Below are positions 7,144-15,326 of a stretch of DNA of 49,181 nucleotides, in pieces. The position numbers were made by a program, and so were the translations under genes. The stretch is from the NCBI GenBank assembly GCA_944384375.1, contig CALWTE010000032.1:1-49181 (forward strand), read 5' to 3'. The stretch's first letter is position 1; each line of letters opens with the position of its first letter. The notes beneath the pieces were generated by a model. The model made no database searches. It worked only from the letters and a program-made list of their open reading frames with translations, and was not told the origin of the DNA. The stretch comes from an uncultured Clostridia bacterium (GTDB lineage: Bacteria; Bacillota; Clostridia; Christensenellales; UBA1242).

Positions 7144-8176
7144 ATTTAAAGAAGCTAAGGAAAGATTCCAACCTAGTAAATGGACAAAATATTTTCTAAT
7201 ATTTAGTGTTGCAGTAATTTTAGCTGGTGCTATAGTATTTGCAGTAATCGGCTTTAATTTAGGTATGGACTTTACTGGTGGTAATGTTGTTCGTATTCAA
7301 TCAACAACAGAAATTCCTGATGCAGAATACAATCAAATTATTTCTCAAACGGAAGAAATTTTTACTGGAATAGATAGTGGTTTGAGTATTTCACGTTCTC
7401 AAACAGAAAATGATACAACAAACGGTTCATATTACATTTCAATACAATATCAAAACTTATCAAGTGTAAGTGATATGACCGAAATAAATAACGAAATAGT
7501 TACTGCATTGACGGAAGCATTCCCTAATTATACAATAATAAATGCGGAAACTATTAGTGCTTCTGCTAGTACTGACTTGTTAATTAATGCGCTGCTAGCA
7601 GTATTTATTGCACTAATCTTTATCTTAATTTATATAGCAATTAGGTTTGAGTTTTTAAGCGGTATTGCCGCAATGTTGACGCTGTTCCACGATGTGTTAA
7701 TTATGTGTGCTTGCGTTGCAATATTTAGAATTGAAGTAAATAGTTCGTTTATAGCGGCTATAATTACAATTTTAGGTTACTCAATTAACAACACAATCGT
7801 TGTATTTGACCGTGTGCGTGAAAACTTGAAAAAGCCTAGTCTAGATAACTTAAGCAATATGCAAATTGCCGACCTTTCAATTAAACAAACATTAAATAGA
7901 ACATTAAATACATCTATTACCACAATTATGGCAATATTCTTATTGGCTTTAATAGGTGTGCCTGACATGACTGAATTTGTAGTTCCTATTTTGATTGGTT
8001 TGATTGCTGGTACTTATGCATCAATCTTTATTTCAGCACCTTTATGGGCTAAAATGATGTCTAAGACTTCTAAATATGGTATTAGGCAAAAAGCAAAAGA
8101 AAAGGAAAATGCAAAGGCATTACAAGAAAATGAAGAGGGTGTGGTTGACGCTGTCGCTACTCCTGCACAAGATTAA
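7130..8176 (+). CDS. secF: Protein translocase subunit SecF
   Basis: Partner of SecD. Residues 20-45 are the first helix, followed by the hallmark GFNLGMDFTGGN, a small periplasmic domain, then five helices with TILGYSINNTIVVFDRVREN, the SecF counterpart of the SecD IDGNIIVFERI motif. 348 residues plus a Lys/Glu-rich tail. The start is TTG at 7130 with AAAGGGAGG nine bases upstream, inside the end of secD; an ATG at 7124 is immediately stopped. A hairpin without a real U-tract follows (8181-8208), so some transcripts may continue into recJ. Confidence 0.95.
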   Translation: MNSLKFKEAKERFQPSKWTKYFLIFSVAVILAGAIVFAVIGFNLGMDFTGGNVVRIQSTTEIPDAEYNQIISQTEEIFTGIDSGLSISRSQTENDTTNGSYYISIQYQNLSSVSDMTEINNEIVTALTEAFPNYTIINAETISASASTDLLINALLAVFIALIFILIYIAIRFEFLSGIAAMLTLFHDVLIMCACVAIFRIEVNSSFIAAIITILGYSINNTIVVFDRVRENLKKPSLDNLSNMQIADLSIKQTLNRTLNTSITTIMAIFLLALIGVPDMTEFVVPILIGLIAGTYASIFISAPLWAKMMSKTSKYGIRQKAKEKENAKALQENEEGVVDAVATPAQD

Positions 8177-8180
8177 TCTT

Positions 8181-8208
8181 AAAGCCTCCCCTAGATAAGG
8201 GAGGCTTT
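8181..8208 (+). terminator. Hairpin between secF and recJ (terminator or partial attenuator)
   Basis: Perfect 10-bp stem AAAGCCTCCC/GGGAGGCTTT, 8-nt loop. Only ATATAA follows, so termination is probably incomplete; recJ begins 16 bp later with no promoter of its own visible. Confidence 0.6.
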
Positions 8209-8224
8209 ATATAAAGGAAGAAGT

Positions 8225-10618
8225 ATGAAGTTTAGAAAAAATAATAAAGTAAAATATAGTGATAAGCAAATAGAACATATAGTAAAAACTTTTAATGTTA
8301 CAGCAGACGTTGCCGAAATTTTATTGCAACGAGGTATGAGTGATGATAAAGAAATAAAAAAGTTCTTAAATCCACAAATTAATGATATGCACGACCCGTA
8401 TCTTTTTAACAATATGAAAAAAGTTGTGGAACGCATTAAAAAAGCGATTGCTAACAAGGAGAATATACTCATATTTGGCGATTATGACGTTGATGGAATA
8501 ACCAGTAGTTATATTTTACTTGATTATTTACAAAACTTAGGCTGTACTACAAATACTTTCTTGCCTAATAGATATTCAGACGGCTATGGTTTAACACGTG
8601 ATGCAGTAAACTTTGTAATTAATGAATTCAAACCATCTCTAATTATAACAGTTGACTGTGGTATTAGTGGCTATGACGAAGTGGAATATATAAAGTCTAA
8701 AGGGATTGACGTAATTGTTACAGACCACCACGATTGCCCCGAAGTTCTACCTGATTGCCTAATAGTAGATGCTAAAGTTCCAAACGAAAAGTATCCATTT
8801 AAGGAACTTTGCGGGGCGGGGGTTGCGCTTAAAGTAGTAGAAGCACTAGCTGGTCGTGATACTGCCTTAAAATATTTACCTGTTTGTGCAATTGCTACCG
8901 TTTCGGACATTGTGCCTTTGGTTGATGAAAATAGGGTTATCGTAAAACTTGGGTTGGACAAGCCTATGACCGCTTTCCCTGATGGCATCGCAGCACTTTG
9001 TAAAGAGTTAAAACTAGGCAATAAACTCACGAGTCAAGATGTCAGTTTTAAAGTTGCACCAAAGCTCAATGCGTCAGGGCGAATGGGCGACGCTAATCAT
9101 AGTTTAAAACTATATTTGGAAAAAGATAAAAATGCCATTCGCAAATTGATAGTGCAGTTGCTTGAATATAATATAGAAAGACAAGAATTGTGTAATGTCG
9201 TATATCAAGATTGTTTGCTTCAACTTAGCCATACTAATTTAGCAGATAAGAAAGTTATTGTTTTAGCAAATAAAGATTGGAATATAGGTATATTAGGCAT
9301 AGTTGCTGCTAGGCTGACAGACGAATTTAAAAGACCAACCTTTTTGCTAGGTGAAGAAGGTGGTTTTTATAAAGGTTCTTGCCGTAGTATTGAAGGCATA
9401 AATGTGCACGAGGTTTTGACTCAATTAAGCGATATGCTGACAAGTTTTGGCGGTCATGTGATGGCAGCTGGGCTAACTCTTGAAGTAGATAAATTTCCTT
9501 TGTTTAAAACTAGAATTGAGCAAATCGTTAATCAACAATACGGCGAAGAATACTTTGAGCCTTATTATGAATATGATTTAGATATAAATGCAGATGAAAT
9601 TTCTTTGGAGCGTTTGCGTGGCTTAGAAATCTTAGAGCCTTATGGTTGCCAAAATGCAACGCCTACTTTTAGAATAACTTTTGACAAAGCCACTATTACA
9701 CCTATGAAAAACAACAGCAACCATTTAACAATTCAATTACCAAAAGTTACTTTGCTCGCTTTTAATTTTGGGCAATATTTTAACCTAGTTAGCCAAAGTA
9801 GTACTAAGGAATGTGTCGCAGAACTATGGGTGGATACTTTTAGGGGGAATAGTAATTGTAAAGGTATTGTGCAGATATTGCAAATTGTAGATTCGCCAAA
9901 TGTGAGTGCCGAGAGAGTAGGTGGAGAATATATAAAACAATTATTCCTTAATACAAATGGTAAAACGGCGCATTATTCTACATACAATAAGAACGAGTTA
10001 CAAAAATTGCTAGATTCTTCAAAAAGTAAATTATATGGCACATTGATAATTGCAAATACTTTACAAAGTTATAAAGATTTTTGTGCGAATTTCGGGGACA
10101 CTTATCAAATAGTTAACCATGAATATTTAAACATCACAAGTAATAGTGGCTATAATACAATTTGTTTATGTCCAGCATTAGACAATAATTATAAAAACTT
10201 TAATAGAATTATATTACTAGATAGCGTTTTAGACGATGCTTATATAGTTTATCTAAATGAAAACAGTTCTGCACAGGTTTATATTCCTAGTTCTACGCCG
10301 TTCTTGTTCTATCCGTTCAAAAATATTGACTTATCGCGTAAAGTTTTTGGTGAATACTTTAATTTAATAAAAAAAGCCAGCAAGCAAAATTTAGTCGCAT
10401 TTGACGATTTTAACTATTTCAACAAAATGAAAAGGACACAACATAATTTAAACTACGTGCAGTTTGTGGCATGTTTGCTTACTTTTGAACAGTTAGAATT
10501 GCTAGAAGTAAATAGGGAAATGGGGAACTATTATATAAAATTAAAGAGTCATAGTTCTACACAATTAAACAAATCAAAGTTTTACAACAAATTGGAATTA
10601 ATTTTAAAATCTTATTAA
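8225..10618 (+). CDS. recJ: Single-stranded-DNA-specific exonuclease RecJ
   Basis: RecJ degrades single-stranded DNA 5' to 3' in recombination and mismatch repair. The 797-residue protein shows the DHH phosphoesterase motifs in order: FGDYDVDGITSS (about 80-91), the Asp of TVDCGISG, TDHHDCPE (about 160-167), then the DHHA1 domain ending in GGHVMAAG (about 410-417) and an OB-like domain (PTFRITFDKATI). The remaining ~250 residues form the poorly conserved extension seen in Bacillota RecJ. ATG with AAGGAAG upstream; no promoter is seen, so it is probably transcribed from secDF. It ends 10 bp before the HemZ-like gene. Confidence 0.95.
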   Translation: MKFRKNNKVKYSDKQIEHIVKTFNVTADVAEILLQRGMSDDKEIKKFLNPQINDMHDPYLFNNMKKVVERIKKAIANKENILIFGDYDVDGITSSYILLDYLQNLGCTTNTFLPNRYSDGYGLTRDAVNFVINEFKPSLIITVDCGISGYDEVEYIKSKGIDVIVTDHHDCPEVLPDCLIVDAKVPNEKYPFKELCGAGVALKVVEALAGRDTALKYLPVCAIATVSDIVPLVDENRVIVKLGLDKPMTAFPDGIAALCKELKLGNKLTSQDVSFKVAPKLNASGRMGDANHSLKLYLEKDKNAIRKLIVQLLEYNIERQELCNVVYQDCLLQLSHTNLADKKVIVLANKDWNIGILGIVAARLTDEFKRPTFLLGEEGGFYKGSCRSIEGINVHEVLTQLSDMLTSFGGHVMAAGLTLEVDKFPLFKTRIEQIVNQQYGEEYFEPYYEYDLDINADEISLERLRGLEILEPYGCQNATPTFRITFDKATITPMKNNSNHLTIQLPKVTLLAFNFGQYFNLVSQSSTKECVAELWVDTFRGNSNCKGIVQILQIVDSPNVSAERVGGEYIKQLFLNTNGKTAHYSTYNKNELQKLLDSSKSKLYGTLIIANTLQSYKDFCANFGDTYQIVNHEYLNITSNSGYNTICLCPALDNNYKNFNRIILLDSVLDDAYIVYLNENSSAQVYIPSSTPFLFYPFKNIDLSRKVFGEYFNLIKKASKQNLVAFDDFNYFNKMKRTQHNLNYVQFVACLLTFEQLELLEVNREMGNYYIKLKSHSSTQLNKSKFYNKLELILKSY

Positions 10619-10628
10619 CCGAGGTATT

Positions 10629-11801
10629 ATGAAAAAATTGCATATTCCTAAAATCAAAGCAAAACCAAAAGATTACAGCAAGTTACCGTGGACAGAAGTT
10701 TTGCGCGACACTTATCCTACACATAAGGCATTAAAGATTGTGGAAAGCGGTGTGCCTATTGAAGAACTGAAAGACTATCTTTTTGCCGAAAATTTAGTAG
10801 ATTTCAGGAAAGCAGGCTTGATTACTGATGTATTAAAAAATGAATTAGGCATAGTTAGAAATGATAACGAAATATTGCTAGTTATAAACGTACCTTTTTG
10901 TGAATGTAAGTGTATTGATTGTAAGAGAAATCTATATCAACGCGCCAGCACCAAAGACGCTTATCTATATTATTTTGATGCACTTATGAAAGAAATAGCA
11001 CAAGCCCGCGAGATAATTAAGAAAAAATGTTATATAGTTAAATCAATATATTTTAAAGGGAATTTACTAGCATTGGACGAGCCTGAATTGGAAAAGTTAT
11101 TAAATTCTTGTGCTTATACTTTAAGTGAAGTGTGTATAGAACTGGGTAATCTTAAATTTGTTTCAAAATCAAAATTAGATATTATTAAAAAATTTAATCA
11201 CGCTCGTTTTATTGTCAATGCTTTGACTTTTAATACAGTTACTTTGCGTAAATTGTGTAGGCATTATGAATTTAAAGATGTATATGAATACTATAAATTA
11301 ATTGCTAAGTATGGCTTTGATTTAACTATTAATTTAGTGGTGGGGCTAGAAAACGAAAAAGAATTACAACTAAGTAGAAACTTGAAACTAGCGATAGAAC
11401 TAGGTGCATCTTGCATTGATTTATATTCAAGATTTTGTCCAAATAATGTAAAAGACGATTTAACAGACCCGCAAGGCATTGCATACCAGAGACACATTTT
11501 GGAATTTGCTAATGAATTTTTGCTAAAAGAAGGCTATCAACCGTATTACTTATACTGTACGGAAGTTAATAATGGTTGCTTTGAAAATATAGGTTTTGCA
11601 CTGCCTAATAAAAAATGCAAGTTAACTGAAGATTTGGTTTGTAAAGTATCTACTATTTTAGGTTGTGGGGCAGAAACTGACAGTGTAATAGTTAAAAATC
11701 TACATAAAACAAGGCAAACACTAACAAATACGTATGATTTTGGGCAATATATTATGGGTATAGACGAACTTTTAGACAAGAAAAGCAAATTTTTTAACTA
11801 A
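10629..11801 (+). CDS. HemZ-like radical SAM protein, degenerate
   Basis: This 390-residue protein resembles coproporphyrinogen dehydrogenase HemZ. It keeps the cluster-binding CxxxCxxC motif in PFCECKCIDC, the VNALTFNTVTLRKL region (HemZ: RISINPQT), TINLVVGLENE, and the C-terminal YLYCTEVNNGCFENIGFAL (HemZ: YLYRQK...ENVGYA). It lacks the N-terminal region that HemZ carries, and the SAM-contacting GGGTP is replaced by FKGNLL. No other heme gene is nearby. It may be a repurposed or non-catalytic paralogue; family membership is likely, activity doubtful. GAGG lies four bases before ATG, and it appears cotranscribed with recJ. Confidence 0.7.
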   Translation: MKKLHIPKIKAKPKDYSKLPWTEVLRDTYPTHKALKIVESGVPIEELKDYLFAENLVDFRKAGLITDVLKNELGIVRNDNEILLVINVPFCECKCIDCKRNLYQRASTKDAYLYYFDALMKEIAQAREIIKKKCYIVKSIYFKGNLLALDEPELEKLLNSCAYTLSEVCIELGNLKFVSKSKLDIIKKFNHARFIVNALTFNTVTLRKLCRHYEFKDVYEYYKLIAKYGFDLTINLVVGLENEKELQLSRNLKLAIELGASCIDLYSRFCPNNVKDDLTDPQGIAYQRHILEFANEFLLKEGYQPYYLYCTEVNNGCFENIGFALPNKKCKLTEDLVCKVSTILGCGAETDSVIVKNLHKTRQTLTNTYDFGQYIMGIDELLDKKSKFFN

Positions 11802-11815
11802 AACTGATATTAATC

Positions 11816-11844
11816 TTTACAAAATATATTTTTTATGATAAAAT
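11816..11844 (+). promoter_or_regulatory. Promoter of rpsO
   Basis: TTTACA (11816-11821), 17-bp spacer, TAAAAT (11839-11844) with extended TGA. It leaves an 80-nt leader before rpsO. Confidence 0.65.
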
Positions 11845-11850
11845 AAAAAA

Positions 11851-11905
11851 GTACCTATATACTGTGTTATACGTTTAATACCCTAGTATTACACTGTTTT
11901 AGGCG
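11851..11905 (+). promoter_or_regulatory. Structured rpsO leader, possible S15 autoregulatory element
   Basis: Nested pairings are visible: CCTA (11854-11857) with TAGG (11900-11903), GTGT (11864-11867) with ACAC (11891-11894), and an inner hairpin TAATAC-CCTA-GTATTA (11876-11891). S15 represses its own mRNA through leader structures in several bacterial phyla; this layout is compatible but the match to a known S15 leader class is not shown. Confidence 0.4.
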
Positions 11906-11930
11906 AATTTATCAAGGGGGGAAAAGACTT

Positions 11931-12182
11931 ATGAATAAGCAAGAAATTATTGCTAAGTACGCTCGTAAAGAAGGCGACACAGGTTCTCCAGAAGTGCAGA
12001 TTGCTTTGTTATCTGCTAGAATTAGCAATTTAACAGAACATTTAAAACAGCACCCTAAGGACAACCACACACGTCGTGGTTTGTTAAAACTTGTTGGTAA
12101 AAGACAAGGTTTAATGAAATACTTAGAACGTACTGATTTGGAAGGCTATAGAAAGTTAAAATCAGACTTGGGTCTTCGCTAA
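11931..12182 (+). CDS. rpsO: 30S ribosomal protein S15
   Basis: S15 binds the central domain of 16S rRNA early in 30S assembly. The 83-residue sequence is clear S15 from [19 protein letters not shown] through [25 protein letters not shown] to a C-terminal [10 protein letters not shown]. It is about six residues shorter than the usual 89, missing from the extreme N-terminus. A very strong ribosome site GGGGGG (11916-11921) precedes ATG. It is followed at once by a terminator. pnp, which follows rpsO in most Bacillota, is not here. Confidence 0.98.
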   Translation: MNKQEIIAKYARKEGDTGSPEVQIALLSARISNLTEHLKQHPKDNHTRRGLLKLVGKRQGLMKYLERTDLEGYRKLKSDLGLR

Positions 12183-12184
12183 TA

Positions 12185-12208
12185 AAAACGGCTGATGCCG
12201 TTTTTTCT
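12185..12208 (+). terminator. Terminator after rpsO
   Basis: 8-bp perfect stem AAAACGGC/GCCGTTTT, loop TGAT, then TTCTTT; three bases after the stop codon. Confidence 0.85.
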
Positions 12209-12344
12209 TTTATAAAATGATTTGTTTAATAAATTAACAAATTTTAGGTTTATCAACAAAATTTTATGTTTTCATATAGTTTATATAATGAAAATACAAT
12301 AAATTTTAAATTACTATGACAAAATACGGCAAATCTTATACGGC

Positions 12345-12373
12345 TTGTAATAATACGAAATTTATGTTATAAT
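12345..12373 (+). promoter_or_regulatory. Promoter of rlmN
   Basis: TTGTAA (12345-12350), 17-bp spacer, perfect TATAAT (12368-12373) with extended TGT. The start would fall at or just before the AGGAG site (12380-12384), so the 5' leader is only about 13 nt. Confidence 0.65.
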
Positions 12374-12392
12374 TATATTAGGAGTAAGAAAA

Positions 12393-13448
12393 ATGCAAAT
12401 TTTACAAGATTTAAGTTTACAAGAGTTACAAGATTTAATGGCAGAATTAGGCGAGCAAAAGTTTAGGGCAAAGCAGATTTTAGATAACATTAATTTGGGT
12501 AAGCCTATTAGTGAATTTAGTAATATTTCCCACGAATTAAAGGAAAAACTCTTATCTAGGTTTTATGATAGCCCTATTAAAATTCATACAGTTTTAACAG
12601 GTAAAGATGAAACCAAAAAATTTGTTTATGAACTTGTTGACGGTAACCTTATTGAAGGTGTTTTAATGTCCTACAAGTATGGAAAAACTTTGTGCGTATC
12701 TACGCAGGTTGGTTGCCGTATGGGGTGCAAGTTTTGCGCTTCAACATTAAATGGACTTGTTAGAAATTTAACCAGCGGGGAAATTTTAGCGCAAGTTTTA
12801 ATAGTCAATGCATATTTAGGTGGCAAAAAAGATAGAAAAAGAGCGATAACTAATATAGTTTTAATGGGTAGTGGCGAACCTTTAGATAACTACGATAATG
12901 TAATAAAATTTATAGAGTTGGTTTCCGCTCCTGACGGATTGAATATTTCTCCACGTAATATTTCGCTATCCACTTGTGGTATAGTGCCTAAAATTAAAGA
13001 TTTGGCAAATAAAAATTTACCGATTGTGCTTACAATTTCCTTGCATGCACCTAATGACAATATAAGAAAACAAATAATGCCTATTGCAAATAAATACAGC
13101 GCAAAGGAAATAATAGATGCTGCAAAATATTACTTTAATACAACGGGTAGGCGCGTCATATTTGAATATGCCTTAGTAGAAGGGGAAAATAGTACTCCTG
13201 AATCAGCACGAGAACTGGCAAAACTTGTAAAAGGCTTCCCAGCGCATATTAATTTAATTCCATTAAATGAAGTTGAAGAACGTGAAATGAAAACGGTAAC
13301 TAGGAAACGTGCCGAACAATTTGCGAGCATCCTAAAATCTTTAGGCGTTTCTGTTACGATTAGACGCACAATAGGTGAAGATATTGAAGGGGCTTGTGGA
13401 CAACTTAGAAACAAAATATTAAAAAATCAAGCGTTAAAAAACGATTAA
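12393..13448 (+). CDS. rlmN: 23S rRNA/tRNA adenine-C2 methyltransferase RlmN
   Basis: RlmN methylates C2 of A2503 in 23S rRNA, and A37 of some tRNAs, by a ping-pong radical SAM mechanism. The 351-residue protein has the cluster motif CRMGCKFCAST (about 110-120), MGSGEPLDNYDN, LSTCGIVPKI, TISLHAPNDNIRKQIMPI, and the second catalytic Cys in GACGQL near the C-terminus, so both methyl-carrying Cys are present. The N-terminal domain (LSLQELQDLMAELGEQKFRAKQI) is standard. Nothing suggests the resistance paralogue Cfr. AGGAG upstream; monocistronic, with a promoter before and a terminator at 13593. Confidence 0.96.
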   Translation: MQILQDLSLQELQDLMAELGEQKFRAKQILDNINLGKPISEFSNISHELKEKLLSRFYDSPIKIHTVLTGKDETKKFVYELVDGNLIEGVLMSYKYGKTLCVSTQVGCRMGCKFCASTLNGLVRNLTSGEILAQVLIVNAYLGGKKDRKRAITNIVLMGSGEPLDNYDNVIKFIELVSAPDGLNISPRNISLSTCGIVPKIKDLANKNLPIVLTISLHAPNDNIRKQIMPIANKYSAKEIIDAAKYYFNTTGRRVIFEYALVEGENSTPESARELAKLVKGFPAHINLIPLNEVEEREMKTVTRKRAEQFASILKSLGVSVTIRRTIGEDIEGACGQLRNKILKNQALKND

Positions 13449-13498
13449 TTTATCAATTTTAATACTTTTAGACTAAAGCCTATTATATAATTTTATAG

Positions 13499-13543
13499 TT
13501 TTATAAAGTATAGTTATTTTATAAAGCGTAACTTTTTATAAAG
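13499..13543 (+). repeat. Three spaced copies of TTTTATAAAG downstream of rlmN
   Basis: TTTTATAAAG occurs at 13499-13508, 13517-13526 and 13534-13543, an interval of 17-18 bp, with loosely similar spacers. They lie between the rlmN stop and its terminator. The rest of 13449-13592 is plain AT-rich sequence. Confidence 0.6.
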
Positions 13544-13592
13544 ATTGCAAAGTATAAGTAATACAAAATATAAAGAATATGAAAAATAAAGT

Positions 13593-13625
13593 AAAAGACT
13601 TATTATTCAAATAAGTCTTTTTTTC
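13593..13625 (+). terminator. Terminator of rlmN
   Basis: Perfect 11-bp stem AAAAGACTTAT/ATAAGTCTTTT, 7-nt loop, then TTTCTT. Confidence 0.85.
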
Positions 13626-13632
13626 TTGTAAT

Positions 13633-13680
13633 GGTAATGTTTCTGTTCTCTGGCAGTAGCAATAGCGGATATTTATTTCT
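13633..13680 (-). pseudogene. 48-bp fragment matching the VTT/DedA-family gene tail
   Basis: Read on the minus strand this matches 29533-29582, inside the membrane-protein gene at 28522-29700, with three substitutions and one 2-base gap over 50 positions. The reading frame is broken by the gap. Flanking bases on both sides do not match. Confidence 0.75.
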
Positions 13681-13685
13681 TCTTG

Positions 13686-13712
13686 TAAAAAGCCACGAAA
13701 CTATTTCGTGAC
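13686..13712 (-). terminator. Terminator of the guanylate-kinase-like gene
   Basis: Minus strand: 9-bp stem GTCACGAAA/TTTCGTGGC (one U-G), loop TAG, then TTTTTAC. About 40 bp after the stop at 13753. Confidence 0.8.
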
Positions 13713-13752
13713 TTGTTAAAGGTTATTACTTCATTTATTTCTAGTGTTATTT

Positions 13753-14451
13753 TTATAGCATCATTTCTTCTTGAATACTCGTAACAGATGCCTGTTGTTT
13801 TTGTTCGTTGTGTGGTTTAGTCTCAGTTGCCGAGCCAACATCACAAAGGATAGTGCCGTGATATTTTTTGTATTCTTGATTAATTATTTCACAAACTTTA
13901 TTAGCACATTCTTCTACACCGCAAGAACTGTCAACTCTGTAGTCATAGGAGTTGCTTTCTTTTAATATGCGCTCTCTTTGTAATTCTTTAGCACGCGAAG
14001 CAACATCAGTGCCGTCTTTTCTGCTTGTAGCACGTTCAATTAGAGTTTTATCATCAGTATCTATTAAAATTGTTACTATAGGGAACAAAGGTAAATTGCG
14101 TTCTTCTAGACTGTAGTAAACACGGTTAATTACATTTTTGTAACCTTCCACATCAAAATCTTTAATTAAAACTTTTGACACTTCTAGCATATCTAGCATA
14201 ACTTTAATATTCGTGCCATAGATATTGCCATAGACTTTTTTTGCTTCAATAATGTCTTTAATTTGCACAAAAGTATCAAAATCACGTTTTGTCATAAAAT
14301 GATAATCTTTCCCGTCAAATTCGCCAGGTCTAGGAGTCCTTGTAGTACATGTTGCGAAACTAGAGATATTTTCCCGTCCCATTTTTTCAATAACTCTTTT
14401 TATAATGGTAGTTTTACCAGCACCCGTGCTACCAGCAATTGCAAACAACAT
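13753..14451 (-). CDS. Guanylate kinase-like P-loop protein, divergent
   Basis: Guanylate kinase phosphorylates GMP to GDP. Here are a P-loop GSTGAGKTT (7-15; true Gmk usually has GPSGxGKGT), the GMP-binding stretch TTRTPRPGEFDGKDYHFM, and YGNIYGT, so the family is clear. The later part differs: LIKDFDVEGYKNV replaces the VLLDIDVQGA-like segment, and LIDTDDKTLIERATSRKDG replaces the usual FIxPPS region. The last ~35 residues (after about 197) are a Thr/Gln/Glu-rich tail. It is monocistronic on the minus strand amid plus-strand genes. It may be a second Gmk or a paralogue with another nucleotide substrate. AGGAG precedes ATG. Confidence 0.75.
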   Translation of the reverse strand: MLFAIAGSTGAGKTTIIKRVIEKMGRENISSFATCTTRTPRPGEFDGKDYHFMTKRDFDTFVQIKDIIEAKKVYGNIYGTNIKVMLDMLEVSKVLIKDFDVEGYKNVINRVYYSLEERNLPLFPIVTILIDTDDKTLIERATSRKDGTDVASRAKELQRERILKESNSYDYRVDSSCGVEECANKVCEIINQEYKKYHGTILCDVGSATETKPHNEQKQQASVTSIQEEMML

Positions 14452-14481
14452 AAAATTTTCTCCTATGTATTTCTACATTTA

Positions 14482-14510
14482 ATTATATCATACAACTACA
14501 CAAAAGTCAA
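14482..14510 (-). promoter_or_regulatory. Promoter of the guanylate-kinase-like gene
   Basis: Minus strand: TTGACT (14505-14510), 17-bp spacer, perfect TATAAT (14482-14487) with extended TGA. One of the strongest promoters in the window. Confidence 0.8.
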
Positions 14511-14583
14511 TGCAATTTGTTTTTTATTCATAAAGTGTTCATATAAATATTTTGTAAATCATAAATTGATATGAGAGGAAATT

Positions 14584-15297
14584 ATGAAAGATAAAAAGAA
14601 AATTTTAAAGCATATAGGTGTAAACTTAGTGATTGTATTAATGCTATCGGGGTTGTGTGTGCTAGCATTTAATAATGAAATTAGGAGCGTTTTTGTCTCG
14701 CAAACTGATGATGTGTTTTATAGGGGTGATACTTCACAAAACAATATTTCATTAATGATTAATGTTTACTGGGGAAATGAGTACCTACCTTCAATGTTGC
14801 AGACTTTACAAGAATATGACGTCAAGACCACATTTTTTGTAGGCGGTATGTGGGTTGCAAAATACCCTGAAGAATTGATTAAAATCTATGAACAAGGACA
14901 TGAAATAGCAAATCACGGTTTTTTCCATAAAGACCAATCAAAAATGACGTTTTCCGAAAATCAACAAGAAATAATTAATACCCACAAACTAGTAAAAGAA
15001 TATCTAGGAATTGAAATGAACTTATTCGCTCCACCTTCGGGGGCGTTTAATGAAAATACAATACAAGCAGCGCAAGCGCTAGATTATCAAGTAATTATGT
15101 GGAGCCGAGATACTATAGACTGGCGAGACCATAATGCAGATTTGATATATACGCGAGCAACGCAAAATTTATCTAATGGCGAATTAGTCTTGATGCATCC
15201 AACGCTAGAGACTGCTACCGTATTACCTAGAATACTAGAATACTGTAAAGAACATAGTTTAAATGTAGTGCCAGTTTCATCTACTATATTAATTTGA
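14584..15297 (+). CDS. ylxY: Polysaccharide deacetylase family protein, YlxY-like
   Basis: A 237-residue NodB-fold protein with an N-terminal membrane anchor (residues about 11-30, HIGVNLVIVLMLSGLCVLAF), so it acts outside the membrane, probably on peptidoglycan or another glycan. NodB landmarks are TTFFVGGMWVAKYPE, GHEIANHGFFHKD (metal-binding H-x3-5-H type), FAPPSGAFNENTI and LVLMHPT. The first motif, normally TFDD, is LMINVYWGNEYLP, so the usual Asp are Asn; I believe this is typical of the YlxY branch and catalysis is uncertain. Order rpsO...ylxY-mlpA matches Bacillus subtilis. GAGAGGA precedes ATG. Confidence 0.85.
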   Translation: MKDKKKILKHIGVNLVIVLMLSGLCVLAFNNEIRSVFVSQTDDVFYRGDTSQNNISLMINVYWGNEYLPSMLQTLQEYDVKTTFFVGGMWVAKYPEELIKIYEQGHEIANHGFFHKDQSKMTFSENQQEIINTHKLVKEYLGIEMNLFAPPSGAFNENTIQAAQALDYQVIMWSRDTIDWRDHNADLIYTRATQNLSNGELVLMHPTLETATVLPRILEYCKEHSLNVVPVSSTILI

Positions 15298-15326
15298 TTG
15301 CTGATAACTAAAAAAAGTGCTATAAT
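15298..15326 (+). promoter_or_regulatory. Promoter of the M16 peptidase gene
   Basis: TTGCTG (15298-15303), 17-bp spacer, perfect TATAAT (15321-15326) with extended TGC; starts directly after the ylxY stop. Confidence 0.65.

Noticed and set aside
12393..13448. Cfr-type antibiotic resistance methyltransferase
   Set aside because: Sequence, length and motifs fit housekeeping RlmN, with no mobile context.
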